From Undaria pinnatifida (taxonomy: Eukaryota; Sar; Phaeophyceae; Laminariales; Alariaceae), in assembly GCA_012845835.1 (NCBI GenBank), contig JABAKD010000009.1, forward strand, positions 5,122,904 to 5,186,903: 64,000 bases of DNA. Direction: 5' to 3'. Position 1 is the stretch's first letter; each line of letters opens with the position of its first letter. The notes beneath the pieces are model-generated. The model was given only the letters and a program-made list of their open reading frames with translations. It ran no database searches and was not told the origin of the DNA. The translations under genes and the position numbers were made by a program. This document shows positions 46,111-57,959 of this stretch, in pieces.

Positions 46111-48230
46111 TACGCTGAGGCATGTTTCGAGGGGATTGGTCGGTTTGACTGTTGGTATGGATAAACCAATTTCAAACCCAAACTAAACCGTATACGATAA
46201 CATTCTACCCAGGGTATTTCCGACGACGCCATCTGACAAGGCATTATATTGTGTAAGTTCGTTTGACTGCTGGAAAGAAGGTTAACCAAATGCCTACCTA
46301 AACTAAGCCTATTGACGCGTGCTACGATAGAGGATGCACCACGTGTAATCTGAGATCCCTCACTATCGGAGATTAGGACCCCTCTCCCAAAAACTGATGC
46401 GGAAAAAAAAAAACAGCTACCAGATGAAATGCGCCATGTCCGACGTGTAGAACAAGAATCACGCAAAACAAAAATGTCCTATTATTTATTTATTTTCCGA
46501 TGATTTTGGGTTGAGGAGCCCCCTCATTCATTAATTGCTACCCCTGCCGTAGCACGCGTTCCTTGTACCACTCTACACAAGTCTTGCCGACGACGCCAAG
46601 TGCTAAACCATTTCAGCAGAGGGGTATAATGTTAGCCCAATTAACCACTGCTAAAAGGTTAGGGTTAGGCCTTTCCCAAACTAAGCGTTATAACACACCT
46701 CGAATGAGCTACTGATGACATCCGATGAGAACAAACTTGGCTTCCGGCCGCAGGCCTTGTGGTGGTAGCGACAGCTCCCATTCTTCGGTGGAGAACCATT
46801 GCAGCGGCACGTCGCCCAGTCGTGGTTACCGCTGACTTCGCCCTGAACATATTAAACCTGAAAGGCACCGTTCATTTCCGAACAGTGCGATATATCAAGG
46901 TAAACATAGCCCGCGGGGGGTTGATATCGTTAAGGTGGCGGAGATAACATAATAACAGTCACAGGTAAACAACACTACAACATCGAAGTATATACAAGGT
47001 CCAAGGTCAGAAGGTAGGCGAGCATGCTGGCCATGAAAAGGAGGGACGGAGACACACGCTACGGCGGTACGTTGACGCGCAGGGGTTTTTTAGTCGGGAC
47101 TCGTCGCTTGAGGGGCTCTATACCCTCGCCCCAAAACCGAGTTTGAAACCGAGTTTGAGCTAACAGAAAGTGCAACCCGATGAACAAGCCCGTGGTCTCA
47201 GCAAGAAAAACAATAATTTTGCAAAACAAGAATAATGGCATTCCGACGATTTTGGGTTAACGCCTTTCAACTGGAAACCTTTTCTTTGACAAATTGACTT
47301 GAAGTTAGTATAGGGAGGGGTTTTGGGGGTTAAGGAGGCCCTACCGTTTTTTCATAAATGTTTTTGCCAAAACGTGCTACCTGCTATCGTAGAGCGCGAG
47401 TTTGGAGTAACGGCAGCAGGTGGATTAGATCGGCGCAAAGGTGGAAAATAGGTACATAATTGATTTGGAATTCGTGCAGAGGCTCCCGTTTTGGGCATCC
47501 CGTAGTTAGTTGTCTCTTCTGCTCCTTCGTATATCATGCGAAATATAAAGTTGGATTCGTTGAGGCCGCCTGCCCCACAGCAGGAGGTCCAAGCTCGAAT
47601 TCGCATCTGCCATGAGCTCTGGCTCAGGGTGGTGCATTAATCCCCGGTCAACGCTGAGGTCAGCAGCTATTACATAACAGGTACCTGGTGTCCTATATAC
47701 CCTAGGTAGTCCTTGTAACATCCTCCCCCCCGGGAGCCGGATCAAAGCAACTTCATCCGACGACACATCACAGATTCGATTTTTCCACGAACAGGTGGAA
47801 AGGGGCTTTCATAAGTGCCGCCTGTGCATGAAAACACTTGTTCATTACTCCTCCTTTTACGGTCTATTCTCCTTTTTCGCTTTCCAGCTTATTATGAGCA
47901 AGCCGTGGTCACACAACAGGTGCTGTCCCTCCTCGCCCTCGGGGCGTGCCTTAATATATAGATCTATATATCCCCGGAACCCTTATCTTGAGACAGGAAA
48001 ACATTGTATCAACAGACAGACGGCACACCCTCTAGTCCACGGCCCGTGGCTTAGGCTCAAAATTGGTATCCACTATAAAAAAACTCGTACCGCAGGGGCG
48101 GGGGGGTGGGGGTGTGGGGTGGGGTACTCATTATCATGCGTGACAGTAGGCTATAGACCTATGATGTATGGATAGACTCGTATCCCGACAATGCCGGGGA
48201 AGAGCATGTCAGATAATAATAACCGATCAG
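46110..48230. other. Non-coding, dispersed R5 repeats
   Basis: Several copies of a family marked by ATTCCGACGATTTTGGGTT(G/A)A-GG and (G/C)TACC-CTACCGTAGCACGCG (46310-46560, 47080-47260, 47380; also 44195-44280, 36600-36890, 60930-61190). No convincing gene. Confidence 0.45.
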
Positions 48231-48470
48231 GCGAGGGCGGGGGGCTGGGGGGTGTAAGCATTGCCATTCATGGGCGTAGTGTCAAGACCAATATTTACCC
48301 GCGTATCCCTACATTGCCGGAAGCACGTCAGGTTTGCACCGACCAGGCAGGATGTTGCTTGCATCAAGCGCGAAGTGCCGTGAGGTTTCCAGCGACTCGC
48401 GTGAAGGGTGAGCTGCATCCTTTTAGGAAACCCCCTGTGAGGCGGAATTTGGCACCTCCTTGTACGTGAC
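48230..48470 (+). repeat. Dispersed repeat (copy B of 31080-31310)
   Basis: Same ordered motifs as the copy beside FolD exon 1, with about 25-30% divergence. Confidence 0.7.
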
Positions 48471-51078
48471 GGGATAATATATATTGAAGGAAGGATCCTG
48501 GGTTTAAGGCAAGTAAAGGTCTACAGTACCACAGGTATATGGTAGCCTCTTAACCTAGTCTCCTCTCTCAATGGCTTGAATTTCTCAACACGTGGCCTCG
48601 TCGACAGGAGAAATATTCGATTCCCACCGCGGGGTCAAAGGGCGTTATACAGTGGAAACCCCGGGGACTGTAGTTTTCATCCCCCGGTTTAAGGTCATTA
48701 CGTTCTAACTAGCTGGTGGCATCACAAACCTTGAAAGCTGATTATTGTGGGTTAAAACACCGGCAAGTAATACTGCCTCAGGTATTGTAAAAATGGTATT
48801 AATTGCAGGGGTCACTAGAAACCACCACTGACTGGCTGTTTGAAAAATTAGTGCTGCACTGATTCTTGTGGTCGAGCCAATGCGTCCGTCCGAAATTCGA
48901 TTCATGCCTACGCCGTGTCTTAGATGTGATGATAATATTATGGTCATGTATGGTACTGGCAGGCCCGCATGGTACTGCAGTGTATGATGGAATATACGAT
49001 TGTGATTTGTGAGGGCGGGGTGTTAAACAGTACCCAGCAGGTAGGATTTTCGCGAGAGTTTGTACGCATTTCATCACTACAAGTAATTGCTGAAAAAAAG
49101 GAAATCGAGAAGCACTGCGGATGAAACAATTCTGCCGCATCCATCTTGATGTAATTGTCGAAAGTTGTGACCGGCAGTTGTTTGGAGTCGTCGTGTGTTG
49201 CCGCATATACGTACATACGAGGCGTATGTTGCCGTACGAGTTCCATGTCGTTGTACGAAGCTCTGCTGTAGCCGCTGTACGTGGCGTTGGCCCGTGAAGC
49301 ATACGTAGGTCGTAGCTCTGATGACGGACGTGTGCTGGTGCGGTCGTTTGTTACGGGTGTGGATTTTCCTTCTTGCCCAATTCTAAAGTCGCAATCAATC
49401 TATTTTCTTGATTATTTACTAGACTATAACGCCGTTTCATCGACGAGTTTGGTGCACCGCACAGCGATGCTGGCCGGCCCCGTAGTCTCGTGTGGCATGC
49501 TGCTGCCGCTGCCACTGCCACCGCCACCGTTACCGCCACCGCCACCGCCGCCTCCCCCACTGCTGCTGCTACCGCTGCTACACGGGGTACTGAGTTTTTT
49601 GTTGTTACGCTGTTATAGAATTGCGAAAGTAAACAGCAAACCAGAGCCCGCAAGCACCGAAATAATTCGAGCGTAGATGTTCGTTCGTGGTGGAAAGAGG
49701 TGAGTGAGTTGGCATCCCCGGTACGTAGAAGTGTACTACCAGGTACTGAACTACAGTTCTACACAGTACTTGCTTCTTCTCTACTGGTGGTCGATGGTTG
49801 ATGGTTGCTCAGCGCCAGGTTGATGCGGCTGTTTCGGTTGCTTCTGCCGTTGCCTCCGCTGTGCTGCTTCCTACTGCTGCCCTGTTGTTGCTGCTGCGAC
49901 TGCTGCTGCTGCTGCTTGTGTGCAGGCCCAGCGTTGGTTCTGTTTATTTCCCTTGAACGAAGGCGAGTACGATGGAGCTCGAGTACAGCTGTAGACTACT
50001 TGTGCGAATATTTGCTGCATGGTATGTACTCTGTCGTAGGTTGTTTGTTTCGTGCCGTGCTGCTGCTGTCTTTGTCCCCTTGCTGGCCATGGTAGTCTGC
50101 CCCCACCTAGATATTCTCTTCCTGGGCTGGGTGTGTTTTCCGTGCTCACTCAGCATCGCGAACAGCACTACGACACTGCCGGTGTTGAGGTCGTCCTCAT
50201 TTTGCCACCAGTGATTCGAGCATACCAAATACCTACCAGGTACCAGGTAGTGCACACCTGGCATTCAGGTAGTATATTATTAATATTAATACCTCTGGAA
50301 CCAGGGTACCGGGTAGAGTAGGCGAATGCACTCGACAGTACGATATTTTGACGGTTGGCGGTCCTCACCTATCTCTCTGTTGCTGATGATGATGTGGTCG
50401 GTTGTTGTTGACGTTTCTGAGACGAATCGCGAGTCTTACAAAAGCCTGTCTTTGCCTTTGCGTTGTCCGAACACTAGCTCCCTTTACTTCCCGGCAGCGC
50501 AGGGATGGCGTCGGTCCGGGTGGGGTCAGATCCGTGTGGGATCAGGTTGATACTGCTGTGTATGTATCTACTTGGGATCAAGTGTGGGAAGCCTTTTGTT
50601 CCAAGTTCGAGCGGGACGACCGGCGCAACTGAATATATTTGCGACGACAATTCTGAAGGGTGGAGATTTTTCCCAGAAATATTACTTTTAGACAGCAACA
50701 AAACTCTCCATAAATTCTGGTGCACTACGCGCTATTGCTTCTTCTACTGCCGCTGTGTGTGGGTTTCCGGGATTTCCTCCGCTACCTTGTAGTCGCCTGG
50801 ATAACTTGAACTGCAGTCAGTGCGTGAACAATATTCGATTGGTTTCGGATCCTGAGACTGAAAGATAATCCGTTGTTTTCAAGATATACTTTTTTAATCA
50901 ATCGTCTCCTCCGCAATTTCATTCAGCTGTGCGGTAGAAAGTCGATCCACATCAAATTGCCCGGACAAGTTCAGTCAAGACTTACGTAGCGCTTTGGTCG
51001 CGCGGATCTTTGGGGCGGTGGGTTGTTAGCGTAGGAGCTAACCAGGATCTTTATATTTATTTATTAACAGGAGTTTTA
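48470..51078. other. Non-coding, triplet-rich patches
   Basis: A CCG/CTG-rich imperfect triplet run at 49500-49570 (antisense poly-Ala/Val frames) and CTG/CTGCTG runs at 49880-49920. A tRNA-like Pol III motif (GTGGCCTCGTCGACAG...ATTCGATTCCCACC) near 48590-48640. Otherwise nothing recognised. Confidence 0.5.
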
Positions 51079-51086
51079 TACTTGAG

Positions 51087-52175
51087 TAGGGTTTCGCCCC
51101 GGATAGGAAGGAACCGGGTATCCGGTGGCGGGTACTCGGAACCGCCGGAATCGGAATCGAACCGGTCCATATTTATTACCCGCGGTTATTCCGGGACACC
51201 GGGTACCCGGGTACCCGGGTCCAGACACGGGTACCCGGGTCCCGGGTACCCGGGTACCCGGACATATACGACTACGCGGAGCCCCGCTTCCCGCGCGCGC
51301 TTTCCGCGTGGGAGCACCAAACAGATCACACAGCAGACACATATTATGCATACCCCTGCAAGCCGGGGAAACTCGTAGAACGCACTGCGTACCCCTACCT
51401 ACTGCTGGCTGTGAAACTCGACAACTCGATGAGGAGCCAACACATGATAGTCGAAGGGTCACCAGCACCAGCACGTGCTGTGCAAGCATCACATATTCCT
51501 GTCTTTCCTTTCTCCTTGTCTGAATATAAATTTGAAGTTCCGTCTTAAACCTCTGAGCATTTTGCTGTTGGCCGAGCAACTGAAACGATTGCGGCTAGGT
51601 GGCCTTACCTCAAGGTTGACCGCACCATGGTATGCCCTGACCGGTGTCATGATCGCACGTGGTCTATAATTCGCTTCCTTTGTCGCGCGAGGTTTTGTCT
51701 ATTTTCGTTTCGATGTGTGCGAAATGCGTTTGCAAGGTCGTTGATGTTGTCTTTTTGAAAACGCTCCTTTGCAGTGTTTCTTTGTTGCGGGGAAATATTC
51801 TTGGAGTTTTTCGGCACGGCGAGCGCAGGACGCAATTGGGGTGGGACGTGGGACAAGGCATAAGCGCTTTAATGTAGTTAACCCTACACTGCTGTTGTTT
51901 GGTCGACCTATTCCACCCTCTGTCATTGCTAGAGGAGAGAAATCGACAACGCTTGTCTTAGGACCCATCACGAGAGACACTAAACTTGGCCTGAGGGTCT
52001 TCCAGGCGAGTACAACTACAACTAGCATGCGACAACAGCACGCTGCACCCGGGTACCCGGGTACCCGGGTACCCGGCTCTGGAGAACCGCCGGGTACCCG
52101 GTCCGGTCCTGTGAGAATCCCCCAAATCCGGTCCGGGTACCCGGTTCCCTTTTTCCTATCCGGGGCGAAACCCTA
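51087..52175. mobile_element. Non-autonomous hAT-like DNA transposon
   Basis: Terminal inverted repeats start TAGGGTTTCGCCCCGG on the left and are exactly mirrored at the right end (21 bp matching). The element is flanked by a perfect 8-bp target duplication TACTTGAG (51079-51086 and 52176-52183), the hallmark of the hAT superfamily. Inside both ends lie clusters of the palindromic word ACCCGGGT (51190-51265; 52048-52095), resembling subterminal transposase-binding motifs. 1,089 bp; no transposase recognised. Confidence 0.85.
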
Positions 52176-52353
52176 TACTTGAGGGAAGCAAAAATATTCC
52201 GGAACACGGTCAACTTCCCCCCAAAAAAAATATGAACACTTGAAGTTGACAACATAATAATCAAAATCTGAGGAGCGCTGAGAAAGGCGCTGTTCCAGGC
52301 CTACTACGAGCCCGCAACCGTCCGGAGAGGCGAATATCTTAAAGTCAGTGTTG

Positions 52354-52745
52354 TGTGGGTCACAATGCTCTAAACCCAACCTGCCTACTTGCGTCTGTAC
52401 ACAAATCCTAGAACCTTCGGGAACGTTCCGCACGTTCTTCTAGAAAGATCGTCTCTCGGAGCGATGTCGTTATCGCCAACGCTCCACGCTACAAGGAAGG
52501 GTACAACATCCCGAGGAACCTCAAGACGTCTTCCCAGACGCTTCCTCAGCTCGTTGCCCGTTGCTTTCGTCCGAGAGGAGTGCGAGGGCGCGCCCTCGCA
52601 CACCTCTCACACTTTCTACTGTCCCCATCTCAACCTGAGATTCTGTTTCTTTACCGAGCACGTCTATTCGTCCGGTGATCGTCAACACCGCCCACATTCT
52701 GCGACCGTTGCCTGAGAGGGACGATTGTACACATAGCGTTGGAGA
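52354..52745 (+). repeat. Gypsy remnant 5' LTR
   Basis: Near-identical to 55033-55424, differing at a few per cent of positions. Open frames on it (about 108 codons plus, 72 codons minus) are duplicated at the other copy and are not genes. Confidence 0.85.
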
Positions 52746-52795
52746 TTCGCACCTCCCTGCGGTGTTCTCGAGAACCAACCCTTATTGGCGTCGAC

Positions 52796-53543
52796 GGCAG
52801 GATGATGACTTGGGTTTGACGAATTGTTTTATCCCACCTAAGTGGACCGTAACTTCGGCCGATTCGTTCGGTTTTGACACACGATAAATAACAGGGGAGA
52901 GCTGAGCTCTGACGGTACACGGGCCATGCCAAGGGCTAACGAGCTTGGGGTTTGGTCTGTCAGTTTCGTGGTACGGGCGATGCAGTAATACTTTGTCGCC
53001 CACTTTAAAACTGGGGAAAGACAATTTTTTGTTTTCGACGGCTTGTTTGTCCGCTCGTTCTTGTAGATTGCGACGGGCTCACTCGTACGCGAGCTGCAGG
53101 TTTTCTACTGTGCGAGACTCCCCACACTATCTTGTGTTTGGGCGTACGGCTACTCTCCCCGTCGAAGTCATCCTCGGAGTTCCCTCTACTGATGCACCAC
53201 AAAATAAACTCGACTACTCACGTCGCACAGTAGAAAACCTGCAGCTCGCGTACGAGTTAGCCCGTCGCAATCTACAAGAACGAGGGGACAAGCAAGCCGT
53301 CGAAAACAAAAAATTGTCTTTCCCCAGCTTTAGAGTGGGCGACGAAGTATTACTGCATCGCTCGTACCACGAAACCGACGGACCAAACCCCAAGCTCGTT
53401 AGCCCTTGGCATGGCCCGTATACCGTCAGAGCTCAGCTCTCCCCTGTTATTTACCGTGTGTCAAAACCGAACGAACCCGCCGAAGTTACGGTCCACTTAG
53501 GTGGGATAAAACAATTCGTCAAACCCAAGTCATCACCTGCCCA
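52796..53543. repeat. Inverted duplication (fold-back) of integrase sequence
   Basis: The left arm (about 52796-53114) is the reverse complement of the right arm (about 53224-53543), roughly 320 bp each with few differences, around a 110-bp unduplicated spacer that is also integrase. On the minus strand the left arm encodes the same peptides (FPSFKVGDKVLLHRPY, NPKLVSPWHGPCTVRA). Confidence 0.85.
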
Positions 53544-53892
53544 TGACTTTGAGGCACTCGATGACATGTTCCTCGGAACCACCCTACCCATCCCTGATCT
53601 TGATGGCTCAGTGCACAACGTCATTATCGGCCCGTATCTCATCGAAGCAATCGATGGTCATAAGCGGGGGGTAGGTGCAGCGTCGGTGGAGAATTTCCAA
53701 TACCACCTCAAACTTAAAGGTCAACCACCACAATGTGGTGTATGGCGTCGCTACAGCATTCTCCCTCAATGCAAGGAGATGATCGAATCTTACCGTGCTG
53801 TAATTCTGTCACAAAATCCTTCGGCTTTCGACACTCTCGGGACGAAGAAGAGCACCTATTCTAGATCGGATCGCGATGAAGGTGACACGTAG
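53115..53892 (+). pseudogene. Gypsy integrase C-terminal region
   Basis: Open for about 260 codons: LVFGRTATLPVEVILGVPST (end of core), LAYELARRNLQERGDK, FPSFRVGDEVLLHR, NPKLVSPWHGPYTVRAQLSP and HLGGIKQFVKPKSS form the gypsy integrase C-terminal beta-barrel (family VGDxVxL...KLxxxxxGPYxVxxxxxxxxYxV). About 110 further residues are less conserved. The catalytic core is missing, so it is a fragment despite the open frame. Confidence 0.8.
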
Positions 53893-55032
53893 GGCATGTA
53901 TACGCGCGTTGTCATATATATATATTTTTTCCTTTGTGATTTGATCGCTTCGGTTTTGCAACAACCGATGCCCGGCGCCCACGTGTTTTAGTATTTCCTG
54001 TAGCCGTCAGCCCTTCATGGCTTCCTTTGACTTTCGTTCGCCTTTTGTCCTCCGTGTGAAGTACCGCGCACCCGTGCCCGTGGTTATCTTGTCTTTGAAG
54101 CATGACCACTGATCATGTATGTTTTTTCTATTGACTTCTTAGTGAGGTACAATAGCGCCTGTCGTACGCCAGTTGACTCCCCGCGTCGTTACGCGCCCTT
54201 GTGTCCTCGCACGAGCTTTAGGACCGGTATCAATTTGTGTACTGTAAGCAACATTGAGCGTTGCTTTGCCAGAAATCCGAGTGGAATAGCCTATTAGTCG
54301 TCTTTGTGTTGCATCGTTTACGTCGCCTGTCGGCACTTCGTCTCCACGAGACCCAGATGATTAGTCGACTACTCGTTTTTTTTCCGGAGCTTTCTTGTCT
54401 ACTGGCTTCACGGGCATCACACGCCCAGTCTCTTTCCACCGGAATGCTTTTAAGAGCCCGGGTGATTGAATATGAGACGCATGTTTGTTGCAGGATGCAT
54501 TTTTCTGCGAGGTTTAGTTCCATTTCAACCTCCAGAAAGGCAACAAACTTCGGTCTGACTTCTGGCTACATACATGCCGCCACCTAGCATCGGCCTACTC
54601 ATATTGCTGCTTTGCTTTTCGAAATGAATTTTCGTTAGTCAGTGCTTCCAATCGCATCAATTTTATCTGGCCATGATGCGTCAATGTTGCATAGCACACT
54701 CAGGATCCGTCTAAACGTCTTTCGCGCGACGCTTTCAATACGCTTTGCAAATATTTTCCGTGCTAGCCACATGTCCTGCAGGCCGCAGCAATGCTGTGTT
54801 TGGCTGAGCACAATTGCCATTACTCCTTCGTTATTCGATCCTGAACAATACTCTGGTTTACTACAAGTATTTCCGGAACCATCTCGGTACCACGTCGTTC
54901 ATACTTTCGAAGATTTTGAGGAGACTCTTCGAAATAGTGTCTTAGGAAGGTTGGATTACCAGAGCCTGAGTTTCTATTGCTCTGTAATTTTGATGGAGTG
55001 AGCGCTCTAACACCATCACAACTGGGGAGTAA
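53893..55032 (+). other. Gypsy remnant 3' interior, no recognisable coding
   Basis: Frames of up to 119 codons overlap in both directions, but none has a family motif. Could be a decayed envelope-like or untranslated region. Confidence 0.4.
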
Positions 55033-55424
55033 TGTGGGTCACAATGCTCTAAACCCAACCTGCCTACTTGCGTCTGAACACAAATCCTAGAACCTTCGGG
55101 AACGTTCCGCACGTTCTCCTTGAAAGATCGTCTCTCGGAGCGATGTCGTTATCGCCAACGCTCCGCGCTACAAGGAAGGGTACAACATCCCGAGGAACCT
55201 CAAGACGTCTTCCCAGACGCTTCCTCAGCTCGTTGCCCGTTGCTTTCGTCCGAGAGGAGTGCGAGGGCGCGCCCTTGCACACCTCTCACACTTCCTACTG
55301 TCCCCATCTCAACCTGAGATTCTGTCTCTTTACCGAACACGTCTATTTGTCCGGTGATCGTCAACACCGCCCACATTCTGCGACCGTTGCCTGAGAGGGA
55401 CGCTTGAACACATAGCGTTGGAGA
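55033..55424 (+). repeat. Gypsy remnant 3' LTR
   Basis: Second copy of the 392-bp direct repeat. It ends near ...catagcgttggaga, after which the two copies differ completely. Confidence 0.85.
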
Positions 55425-56640
55425 GTTGGGAGCAAAAAAATGGAGGCTGCTCAGGAAATCCGGCCGCACTACTGTTTAAGGCTTAGTTTGGGTAAGCTAT
55501 GGGTTAACCTTTTGCACGTGGTCAAACGGACTAATACCTCACCAAGAGCTTAACAAAAATGGCGTCGCCGACAGACCATGGGTTTTTTGGGTCGTGGGTT
55601 CAAATCCCACCATCCACAATATTATTTTATAAACATATTTCAAGGACGTCAGCCGTGAGTTCGACGAATTTCAGGTCAATACTCATATTTGCAAGCTGCG
55701 TCGTTGGTGCTTATAATATACTATATGGGTGAGTTTTTATTGGGAGGGGTCCTATTCTTTGTCCACTAGACTATAATGGTAAGTGTTGGTATTAATATTT
55801 TAGGTGGGGAATCTATTTTTTCAGACTTTCCCATTCATGTTGAACTTGAAAAATACTCTCCCCGGTATACCCAGGAAATGAAACCGCTTGGGTATTGACA
55901 GGTCTGCTCATATATCCGGCCGACCTGGTATCCCGCCGTTCCAGGGGAGAAGAGTGTTAGAAGGCTTCTTTTAGTTTGGGTAAGCTATTATTGGTGAACA
56001 TTTTGCAAGTGGTCAAACGGACTAATACCCCACTATTTCCTCAACAAATGGCGTCGTCGACAGACAATGGTTTTTTGGGGTCGTGGGTTCAAATCCCACA
56101 TCCACCATGTAGTTGTAAGGGGAGTCGCCGGCCTATATCCTTAATGAGGACACACAACTCGTAATACGCGCGATCGGAGTATCACACACAGCTTGCAAAG
56201 ATGAGTTTCGACGAAATCTTCGATCTCCCAGCTGGAGTGTATTTTCATTTTTTATAATAATATACTTGTTCAGACTTTCCCCGTGTTGAACTTGAAAAAT
56301 GCTCTCCCCGGTATACCCAGGAAATGAAACGGCTTCGATAATTGACAGGTCCGCCCGTATATCCGGCCGACCTGGTATCCCGCCGTTTCAGGGGGCGAGA
56401 GTGTTATAAGGCTTCTTTTAGTATGGATAAGATATTGGTTAACCTTTTGCAAGCGGTCAAACAAACGGACTAATACCCCAATATTACCTTGACACTACCA
56501 TACGTAGGCGGATGGCTTTCTCAACGGCTATAGGAGGGAGCCGAGTTATTCATGCGGAAATGGCATGAGGCGCAGAAACGCAGAGCTGCAGAGCGACGCG
56601 CCAAGGCCGCGGCAGCGCCATCCACCGCCGGCATCTCTAG

Positions 56641-56720
56641 ACGGCCGGGGGGAGGGGGGAGGAGGGAGAGGCGGAGGGGGGAAGGGGGGGGAGGGGGGGG
56701 GGGGGGGGTAGGGGGGGCGT
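56641..56720 (+). repeat. Poly-G-rich tract
   Basis: GGGGGG-dominated 80 bp with a run of 18 G ending in TAGGGGGGG, next to the tRNA-like array. Confidence 0.9.
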
Positions 56721-56929
56721 CCTGCCCAAGATAATTACGTCTGGGTCTGGCCATCATCGTCCTGAAGTTTTTCAGCCTTCCAATGGCCGTCACAAGCTAG
56801 CTTAGGGCCGCCCTGACTTCTTCGCCTTGTTGCGTTTCCCCCTCAGTGCCATTGACGCACTTGATACTCTCTATGAGCCCAATGCCGTCTTTTGTCAGTT
56901 CCTAGGATCTGCTGGTATGACGTTTTTTG

Positions 56930-57410
56930 CCTTTTTCTTTCCTTGCTTCCTCTTAAGATTTCTTGTCATGTACTTTCTTGTATTTTCTTCCCTTTCCTTC
57001 CCTTTTTCGCTTTCGTCACTTTTATTTCCTTTCCTTTATCTTTTGTCCTTTTCTTTTCTTTGTTTCTTCTTTCCAATTGACTTGAGTCTGACGTGCGTAT
57101 GCGTAGTGATAGGTACTACCTGTAATATGTACGTTGTAGTCTTTCCTGAGTGGCAAGCGGTAGGGTCGGTTTATCAGGCGCGAGCAGTGAGACGTATGCA
57201 CCAGTGTGGACCTTGGCTCATCGTAGTGTGACTCCTGATTTCACTTTTATTTTCTTATGGCGGAGGCACGAATCGCGTCAGCTGTGATATATGCGTGTAC
57301 CACCTTTCGTTTGTTTGTGTTTTTTCCCTGGGGTATTCCTCAACACCAGGGTGACTGGAGCCTGTCCTGTGACCACGGACTTGATTATGCGAGATAATTT
57401 GAGAACAACA
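56930..57410 (-). mobile_element. R2 element, inverted copy
   Basis: Reverse complement of 100-640: a CTTTT-rich tract (56930-57070), then ATTGACTTGAG...GCGTATGCGTAGT and ACTGGAGCCTGTCCTGTGAC at 57355. A 134-codon plus frame here is antisense to the element and not a gene. Confidence 0.75.
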
Positions 57411-57959
57411 ACAACAGCGTAGTTTTACGTACTTTGGGCAACTAAATTATTTTCCGGCGGCAGCGGGAAAAATATTTTTAGGGAACTTTTTACGTGCCTG
57501 CAATACGAACAGCTTTTGGGTCCCTTTGACTTGCCCACAGAGCATATATATAGATCAGATGATTTTGTTGAAAGGCTTGGTTTTGATAATAAGCTATTGG
57601 TTAACCTTTTGCAAGAGGTCAAGCAGACTAATACCCCACTAATACCTCAACAAATGGCGTCGTCGACAGACCATGTTTTTTTTGGGTCGTGGGTTCAAAC
57701 CCTACATCAACCATAATAAACTTTTTCAGACTCTCCCCATGTCGAACTTGAAAATTACTCTCCCCGGTATACTGGTGCCCAGGAAATGAAACGGCTTGGA
57801 TAATTGATAGGTCCGCCCATATATCCGGCCGACCTGCTATCCCGCCGTTTCAGGGGGGTAGAGTGTTATAAGGCCTAGTTTGGGTAAGCTATCGGTTAAC
57901 CGTTTGCAAGTGGTCAAACGGACTAATTCCCCACTAATACCTTAACAATTTACACTCCT

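Larger units (their letters stand above)
52354..55424 (+). mobile_element. Internally deleted gypsy-type element with two LTRs
   Basis: Direct repeats of about 392 bp at 52354-52745 and 55033-55424 (both begin TGTGGGTCACAATG) enclose 2.3 kb. The interior has only the last part of an integrase (53.1-53.9 kb), an inverted copy of that part, and about 1.1 kb without recognisable coding. gag, protease, RT and RNase H are absent. A purine run (ggggag) precedes the 3' LTR. I could not fix an exact target duplication, so boundaries are approximate. Confidence 0.85.
55478..57955 (+). repeat. Tandem array of tRNA(Leu/Ser)-like heads and ~150-bp bodies
   Basis: Heads at 55478-55617, 55963-56108, 56408-56490 (cut), 57573-57712 and 57871-57955 (cut) share TTGCAAGTGGTCAAACGG (box A-like) and, when complete, GTCGTGGGTTCAAATCCCAC (perfect 5-bp T-stem) followed by ATCCACCA. 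Bodies at 55826-55960, 56271-56408 and 57725-57871 share CTCTCCCCGGTATACCCAGG and TATATCCGGCCGACCTGGTA. An R1 copy (56110-56262) and an R2-like copy (56930-57410) interrupt the array. Confidence 0.8.

Noticed and set aside
46690..46830. Minus-strand peptide PLQWFSTEEWELSLPPQGLR as a possible exon
   Set aside because: Looks coding-like, but a stop lies just upstream without a usable acceptor; three frames are partly open in this GC-rich patch.
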